Below the pieces are notes generated by a model. The model ran no database searches. It was not told the origin of the DNA and saw nothing but the letters and a program-made list of their open reading frames with translations. DNA of 49,110 nt. It comes from Alphaproteobacteria bacterium (GTDB taxonomy: Bacteria; Pseudomonadota; Alphaproteobacteria; UBA828). The number at the start of each line of letters is the position of its first letter. Position 1 is the stretch's first letter. Below, piece by piece: positions 45,029 through 49,110 of this stretch. Location of the stretch: the NCBI GenBank assembly GCA_022820945.1, contig JAJEEP010000109.1, positions 1-49,110 on the forward strand, read 5' to 3'. Position numbers and translations under genes: made by a program.

Positions 45029-46487
45029 CGGCGGCCCGGCAGACGCGGGACGGCGGCTCTTCGCCGCGTACGAGACCCGCCCGGCGTTCTACGACGAGAT
45101 GTTCGAGGCCACCGGCGTGCCGCGCGCGCACTGCCGGGAGCTCTGCGAGGCGCTCGACGGGATGCGCCCAGCCGAGATCGCCGCCATGCAGGAGTACGCC
45201 GAGCGCTCCTTCATGCACCAGGGGATCACGTTTGCGGTCTACGGCGAGGAAGGCGCGCAGGAGCGGATCATCCCCATCGACTTCCTGCCGCGGCTCGTCG
45301 ACGCCGCCGACTGGGATCTTGTCGAGCGGGGCCTGCGGCAGAGGCTGGAGGCGCTGAACCGCTTCCTCGCCGATGTCTACGGGCCGGGGCGGATCCTGGA
45401 GGACGGGGTGGTGCCGGTGGACCTGGTGCGGGGCTGTCCGCAGTACCGGGTCGAGATGCGCGGCCTGGAGGTGCCCCACGGCGTCTACGTCGCGCTCTGC
45501 GGCACCGACATCGTGCGCACCAACGACGGCTTCGTGGTGCTGGAGGACAACCTGCGGGTGCCCTCCGGCGTCTCCTACATGCTGGCCAACCGGCGGGCGT
45601 TGAAAACCAGCCTGCGCAACCTGTTCCGCCGCCACCACGTGCGCGGCATCGAGCATTACGGCCAGCTGTTGAGACAGACCCTCGCCGAGCTTGCGCCGCC
45701 CGGCGTCTCCGATCCCTGCATCGTCCTGCTCACCCCCGGCGTCTACAACTCCGCCTTCTACGAGCACATGTTCCTGGCGCAGGAGATGGGCGTGGAGCTG
45801 GTGCAGGGCAGCGACCTGCTGGTCCACAACGGCTTCGTCTACATGCGGACCACCGCGGGGCTTCGGAAAGTGGACGTGATCTACCGGCGCATCGACGACG
45901 ACTTCATCGACCCGCTGGCGTTTCGCCCCGATTCGCAGCTCGGCACGCCGGGCCTCTTCTACGCCTACAAACTCGGCAACGTGACGATTGCGAATGCGCC
46001 GGGCACAGGCGTCGCCGACGATAAGAGCGTCTACGTCTACGTACCGGAGATGATCCGCTACTACCTGGGCGAGGAGCCGCTGCTCGCCAACGTGGACACC
46101 CGTCTCTGCCGGGAGCCGGAAGGGCTGGAGTACACGCTCGACAACCTGGACAAGCTCGTCGTCAAGATGGTGGGCGAATCCGGCGGATACGGCATGCTGG
46201 TCGGCCCCCACGCGACGCCCGCCCAGCGCGCGGCCTACGCCGAAGAGCTGCGCAAGAACCCGGCCAACTACGTCTCCCAGCCGGTGCTGGACCTCTCGGT
46301 CTCGCCCTGCCTCACGGAGACTGGCGCGGCACCGCGCCACGTCGACCTCCGCCCCTTCGTCCTGCGCGGGAACGAGACCCGCCTCGTCCCCGGCGCCTTC
46401 TGCCGGGTCGCCCTGGTCGAGGGCTCGCTCGTCGTGAATTCGAGCCAGGGCGGCGGCGGCAAGGACCTCTGGGTGCTCTCCGAGTAG
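44988..46487 (+). CDS. Circularly permuted ATP-grasp protein (type 2)
   Basis: 499 aa. Family stretches are FYDEMFEATGVPRAHCREL, FMHQGITFAVYG, RIIPIDFLPRLVDAADW, GVYVALCGTDIVRTNDGFVV followed by LEDNLRVPSGVSYMLANR, and the permuted ATP-grasp core with DNLDKLVVKMVGESGGYGML. Members are predicted ATP-dependent amide ligases making peptide-like products. It is followed 4 nt later by the alpha-E protein and then a transglutaminase, the conserved trio described in comparative-genomic work on ATP-grasp amidoligases. The start at ATG 44988 overlaps the desaturase gene; no better start is seen. Confidence 0.94.
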   Translation: MQCDSRGRPSEDDSGGPADAGRRLFAAYETRPAFYDEMFEATGVPRAHCRELCEALDGMRPAEIAAMQEYAERSFMHQGITFAVYGEEGAQERIIPIDFLPRLVDAADWDLVERGLRQRLEALNRFLADVYGPGRILEDGVVPVDLVRGCPQYRVEMRGLEVPHGVYVALCGTDIVRTNDGFVVLEDNLRVPSGVSYMLANRRALKTSLRNLFRRHHVRGIEHYGQLLRQTLAELAPPGVSDPCIVLLTPGVYNSAFYEHMFLAQEMGVELVQGSDLLVHNGFVYMRTTAGLRKVDVIYRRIDDDFIDPLAFRPDSQLGTPGLFYAYKLGNVTIANAPGTGVADDKSVYVYVPEMIRYYLGEEPLLANVDTRLCREPEGLEYTLDNLDKLVVKMVGESGGYGMLVGPHATPAQRAAYAEELRKNPANYVSQPVLDLSVSPCLTETGAAPRHVDLRPFVLRGNETRLVPGAFCRVALVEGSLVVNSSQGGGGKDLWVLSE

Positions 46488-46491
46488 GCCG

Positions 46492-47466
46492 ATGCTCTCA
46501 CGCACCGCCGAAGGACTCTACTGGATGGCCCGCTATCTGGAGCGGGCGCAGAACGGCTGCCGCCTGCTGGCGGAGCAGTTCATCATCATCGAGGACCGGC
46601 CGGTCGAGCAGATCGACCAGAGTTGGCGGCGCCTCTACATTGCCGCCGGCCGCACCCCGCTGGGCGGCCACCTGGACCCGCCGCCCGACGACGAAGACTT
46701 CATGCTGGCCGACGCCTACACGCTGGCCGACGACCTGACCTTCGAGCCGACCAACCCCAATGCGATCCGCAACTGCTTCGCGTCGGCGCGCGAGAGCGCC
46801 CGGCAGGTCCGCAACATCATCCCCGACAAGATGTGGTCCGCCCTCAACCTCGCGTACTTCGACCTGCGCGATGTCGAGATCGAGAACATCTGGAACGACC
46901 AGCCGGGCTCGTTCTACGAGCGCACCGAGGGCGCCATCCGCACGATCTCGGGTGTGGCCGAGGGCACGATCTATCGGGACGAAGGCTGGCACTTCCTCCA
47001 GCTCGGGCGCTTCGTCGAACGGGTGCAGTCCACCGCCGCGCTGATGGACGCGCACATTGCGCTGTTCCCGACCGACGCGCCCGACTGCGAAGCAGACTGG
47101 CTCTCGCTGCTCTGGATCAGCGAGGCGCATTTCGCCTACCGCCGCCTCTACTCACTGGAACGCAGCCCGAGCCGCATGGTCGACTTCCTGGTCACCGACC
47201 CCTCGCTGTCGCATTCGATCCGCCATGGGCTGGGACGCATCGTCGACGCGCTCGACGCCGTGGCGGTCGGCCCGGCGCTCAAGATCGAAGCGGAGCGCCG
47301 CGCGGGCCGCATGGCCGCCAGCATCGACCTCGACTGGCCCGACCGCGACCGCGACGACGACGATGCCACGCGCGCGGCGCTACGGGAGATCGGCGAGTCG
47401 TGCCGGCTGCTGCACGAGGACATCGCGGCTGCTTACTTCAACTACGAGGTCAAGGACGCGCCGTGA
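46492..47466 (+). CDS. Alpha-E domain protein
   Basis: 324 aa, all-helical Alpha-E (DUF403) family. It begins MLSRTAEGLYWMARYLERAQ, the invariant family start, and contains LGRFVERVQSTAALMD and SLLWISEAHFAYRRLYSLER. The biochemical function is unknown; its strict linkage to circularly permuted ATP-grasp and transglutaminase genes implies a structural or substrate role in the same reaction. It begins 4 nt after the ATP-grasp stop, and its TGA overlaps the transglutaminase GTG. Confidence 0.94.
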   Translation: MLSRTAEGLYWMARYLERAQNGCRLLAEQFIIIEDRPVEQIDQSWRRLYIAAGRTPLGGHLDPPPDDEDFMLADAYTLADDLTFEPTNPNAIRNCFASARESARQVRNIIPDKMWSALNLAYFDLRDVEIENIWNDQPGSFYERTEGAIRTISGVAEGTIYRDEGWHFLQLGRFVERVQSTAALMDAHIALFPTDAPDCEADWLSLLWISEAHFAYRRLYSLERSPSRMVDFLVTDPSLSHSIRHGLGRIVDALDAVAVGPALKIEAERRAGRMAASIDLDWPDRDRDDDDATRAALREIGESCRLLHEDIAAAYFNYEVKDAP

Positions 47467-48428
47467 GCAGGGACACGCCGAGCCGGTTCGTGGTCGAGCA
47501 CCTCTCGGACTTTCGCTACGAGGCGCCGGCGCAGGGCAGCCTGATGGTGCTGCGCCTTCAGCCACGGACGGACGGCGGGCAGCGGCTCGCGTCCTTCGCC
47601 CTCGACATCGACCCCGTCGCCGCACCGCTCGCGTTCGAGGACTCCTTCGGCAATGCCTGTCACCTGTTCAACGTCCATCGGACGCACGAGCACACCGCCG
47701 TGCACTCGCGGGCGGAGGTGGAAACGGCGCCGGCGCCGGACCTGCCGGACCGCATGGAGACGGACGCCTGGGATGCGGTGGCGGAGGCCGCGGCCCCGCT
47801 CCGGCACTGGGAGTTCCTGGCGCCCAGCGCCTTCGCGCGACCGGGTCCGGCGCTCGCGACGTTCGTCGAGGACAAGGGGCTCAGCCGGGGCACCGATCCG
47901 CTCTCCTCCCTTCTGGAGCTGGGCCGCGCGCTGCACGGGGCCTTCCGCTACGAGCCGGGCAGCACGGCGGTGGATTCGCCGATCGAGCACATCCTGGAGA
48001 CCGGCAGCGGGGTCTGCCAGGACTACACCCACGTGATGATCGCCATCGCGCGCGCGTGGGGGATTCCGAGCCGCTACGTCTCGGGATACCTGCATCGGGA
48101 GGGCGTGTCAGGCGAGCAGACCCCCGAAGGCGCAAGCCACGCCTGGGCGGAGTTCCTGCTGCCCGATCTGGGCTGGTTCGGCATCGATCCCACCAACGAC
48201 ACGATCGCCGATCACCGCCACGTGCGCATCGCCGTGGGCCGCGACTACGCCGACGCGGCGCCGACACGGGGCGCGGTGTTCGGCGGTGGGGAGTCCAGCC
48301 TGGAGGTTCGAGTGACGGTGGCCGAGGGCGGCGAGCCCGAGCCCGTCGTCGCGCCGCGGGCGGAGCGCCCGTTCCTCAGCGACGCCGCGCCCACCCCGGC
48401 GGTCCCGCAGGCCGGCGCCGACCAGTGA
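47463..48428 (+). CDS. Transglutaminase-like cysteine peptidase
   Basis: 321 aa from the GTG at 47463, which overlaps the alpha-E stop as GTGA. An N-terminal bacterial transglutaminase domain (FRYEAPAQGSLMVLRLQPRT) precedes the papain-like core with catalytic C185 (SGVCQDYTH), H226 (GASHAWAEFLLP) and D242 (GIDPTND). No signal peptide, so it should act in the cytoplasm on the product or target of the ATP-grasp ligase. A Pro/Ala-rich tail follows. It is the last gene of the operon; no proteasome-like (Anbu) gene follows in the window. Confidence 0.94.
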   Translation: MSRDTPSRFVVEHLSDFRYEAPAQGSLMVLRLQPRTDGGQRLASFALDIDPVAAPLAFEDSFGNACHLFNVHRTHEHTAVHSRAEVETAPAPDLPDRMETDAWDAVAEAAAPLRHWEFLAPSAFARPGPALATFVEDKGLSRGTDPLSSLLELGRALHGAFRYEPGSTAVDSPIEHILETGSGVCQDYTHVMIAIARAWGIPSRYVSGYLHREGVSGEQTPEGASHAWAEFLLPDLGWFGIDPTNDTIADHRHVRIAVGRDYADAAPTRGAVFGGGESSLEVRVTVAEGGEPEPVVAPRAERPFLSDAAPTPAVPQAGADQ

Positions 48429-48547
48429 CCCTTGCGGGTGCCCGCGTTGTGACACCGAGCTATCCCGACCACCTTGAGGCGTAGCGACAACGAGGCGATC
48501 GTCTTCTCCGAGGTGCGCTTCCCGGTCGCGGGAGACGAGGCGAGGGT

Positions 48548-48571
48548 GCGCAGCAGCCCGGACGGCGCGCA
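48548..48571 (+). repeat. Direct repeat copy 1
   Basis: GCGCAGCAGCCCGGACGGCG followed by CGCA (48548-48571) recurs at 48727-48750, 179 nt downstream, and both continue into CGCCGCGCG after one mismatched base. Confidence 0.8.
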
Positions 48572-48613
48572 TCCGCCGCGCGGAAACAGACAGAGTGTAT
48601 TCCGTGTGTGGAG

Positions 48614-48634
48614 CCAGGCTGCGGAGCAGCCTGG
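48614..48634. repeat. REP-like palindrome 1
   Basis: Perfect 9-bp arms CCAGGCTGC and GCAGCCTGG enclose GGA. The same design with compensating changes occurs at 48720-48740, which marks these as members of one palindromic family. Confidence 0.7.
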
Positions 48635-48719
48635 AGCGAGCGACCGCGAGTCAGACTTCCACGTGCGCAGAGCGCACGATGCGCCCGGCAACCCGCGAGG
48701 AGTCCGACCACGATCGGGA

Positions 48720-48740
48720 CCGGGCTGCGCAGCAGCCCGG
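48720..48740. repeat. REP-like palindrome 2
   Basis: Perfect 9-bp arms CCGGGCTGC and GCAGCCCGG enclose GCA. Relative to the palindrome at 48614 both arms change together (CAGG/CCTG to CGGG/CCCG), as expected if the folded form is maintained. It overlaps the second direct-repeat copy. Confidence 0.7.
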
Positions 48741-48772
48741 ACGGCGCGCATGCGCCGCGCGCGTAGCGCGTA

Positions 48773-48792
48773 AGCCAAGCGAGCGGAGCGAG
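48773..48792 (+). repeat. Second copy of the AGCCAAGCGAGCGG intergenic motif
   Basis: AGCCAAGCGAGCGGAGCGAG is identical to 39583-39602 and is followed by similar sequence (CTCGGCGCCTGAGGGA here, CCCGGCGACTGAGGGA there), then GAAAG in both. It belongs to the same dispersed element as the inverted repeat at 39568-39645. Confidence 0.75.
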
Positions 48793-48954
48793 CGCTCGGC
48801 GCCTGAGGGAACTGAAAGAGTCAGCGCCCGCCGTTGAGGGAAATGAAAAAGTTCGCGCCCCTACCTCACTCCGGCCCGAGTGACAGGATCGATGTGGGGC
48901 TGGTGCGATACACCCGCGGCCTAATCTCTGGCCAGCGTTCGCCGGGCTCCATTT

Positions 48955-49003
48955 GGTGGGATGCGGCGGGATCTGCTGGGATCGGGTGGGGCGAGCGGGA
49001 CAA
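48955..49003 (-). repeat. Degenerate GGGAT repeats, inverted relative to 30.9 kb
   Basis: GGTGGGAT, GGCGGGAT, GCTGGGAT and GGGTGGGG follow each other at 9-10 nt steps. Read on the minus strand the array runs from TTGTCCCGCTC through several ATCCC units to CCAAAT. This parallels the order TGTCCCGCTC ... CCAAAA at about 30946-31011 on the plus strand. Confidence 0.65.
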
Positions 49004-49110
49004 GGGGAACTCTGCGGGGTTCCACGGGTCCACCGGCACCGATGTGACGGTGCGGGGGTGCGGCCGGTCTGGCGGGCCCTCCACCTCCGCGCGGATGATG
49101 GCGACAGCCT

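Larger units (their letters stand above)
48429..49110. other. Non-coding, repeat-rich end of the window
   Basis: After the transglutaminase stop no frame shows a credible gene. The stretch carries two REP-like palindromes, two copies of GCGCAGCAGCCCGGACGGCG (48548 and 48727), a copy of the 39.6-kb intergenic element, and GGGAT repeats near 48955-49003. A minus-strand frame open from 49110 down to 48866 could be the end of a gene lying mostly outside, but it is Pro-rich, partly made of the repeat, and not recognisable. Confidence 0.6.

Noticed and set aside
48474..48837. Short plus-strand open frames after the transglutaminase
   Set aside because: Arg-rich chance frames over palindromic repeats, with no ribosome site or recognisable domain.

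Overview
The window is high-G+C DNA (about two thirds or more G+C by eye) from an alphaproteobacterium. The evidence is a complete mra/dcw division and cell-wall cluster in the alphaproteobacterial order, including ddl between murB and ftsQ and lpxC after ftsZ. Further support comes from an FtsZ with a very long Pro/Ala/Arg-rich linker, a type A RNase P RNA, an EF-G-like paralogue, DjlA, MlaA/MlaC, and many ATGA/GTGA stop-start overlaps. Gene order alone does not fix the family or genus.

Layout. (1) 0.07-19.9 kb, all on the minus strand and transcribed right to left: mraZ-rsmH-ftsL-ftsI-murE-murF-mraY-murD-ftsW-murG-murC-murB-ddl-ftsQ-ftsA-ftsZ-lpxC. Most genes overlap by 4-14 nt or lie within about 22 nt, so this is one translationally coupled unit. 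murG and ftsW use TTG starts; mraZ, murD and ftsI use GTG. A 10-bp-period array of four TGG(G/T) boxes upstream of mraZ is a candidate MraZ operator. (2) 20.2-23.2 kb, minus: rnpB, an AmiD-like amidase, an EamA transporter and DjlA. (3) 23.4-30.7 kb, plus: an EF-G-like GTPase, MlaA and MlaC, a small lipoprotein, an LLM-type flavin oxidoreductase, a small zinc-ribbon protein, and a heterodisulfide-reductase-like Fe-S protein followed by a DUF3501 protein.

(4) 31.2-38.3 kb: a corrinoid-dependent methyl-transfer module. On the plus strand is a non-pyrrolysine MttB-family methyltransferase. Convergent to it on the minus strand run a GlxA/GbdR-type AraC regulator, a corrinoid protein, a DUF1638 protein, a pterin-dependent methyltransferase and a RACo-type Fe-S activator. 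The parts form a coherent pathway: methylamine (probably a betaine) to Co(I)-corrinoid to tetrahydrofolate, with reactivation of oxidised cobalt. In front of the corrinoid gene two TGTCGC half-sites lie exactly 21 bp apart and match the TGTCGC-N8-AA-N5 pattern known for Pseudomonas ArgR, a GlxA-type regulator. This system is the most interesting part of the window.

(5) 38.6-41.6 kb: a second EamA transporter, a repeat-rich gap, an alpha/beta hydrolase, and an LLM oxidoreductase gene broken by an internal deletion and frameshift. (6) 41.7-48.4 kb, plus: two iron-box-like sites, a protein of unknown function, a secreted DUF4856 protein, a sterol-desaturase-family membrane hydroxylase, and the circularly permuted ATP-grasp / alpha-E / transglutaminase trio, a predicted peptide-ligation system. 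(7) 48.4-49.1 kb: no convincing gene; REP-like palindromes and degenerate GGGAT repeats, some related to repeats at 30.9 and 39.6 kb.
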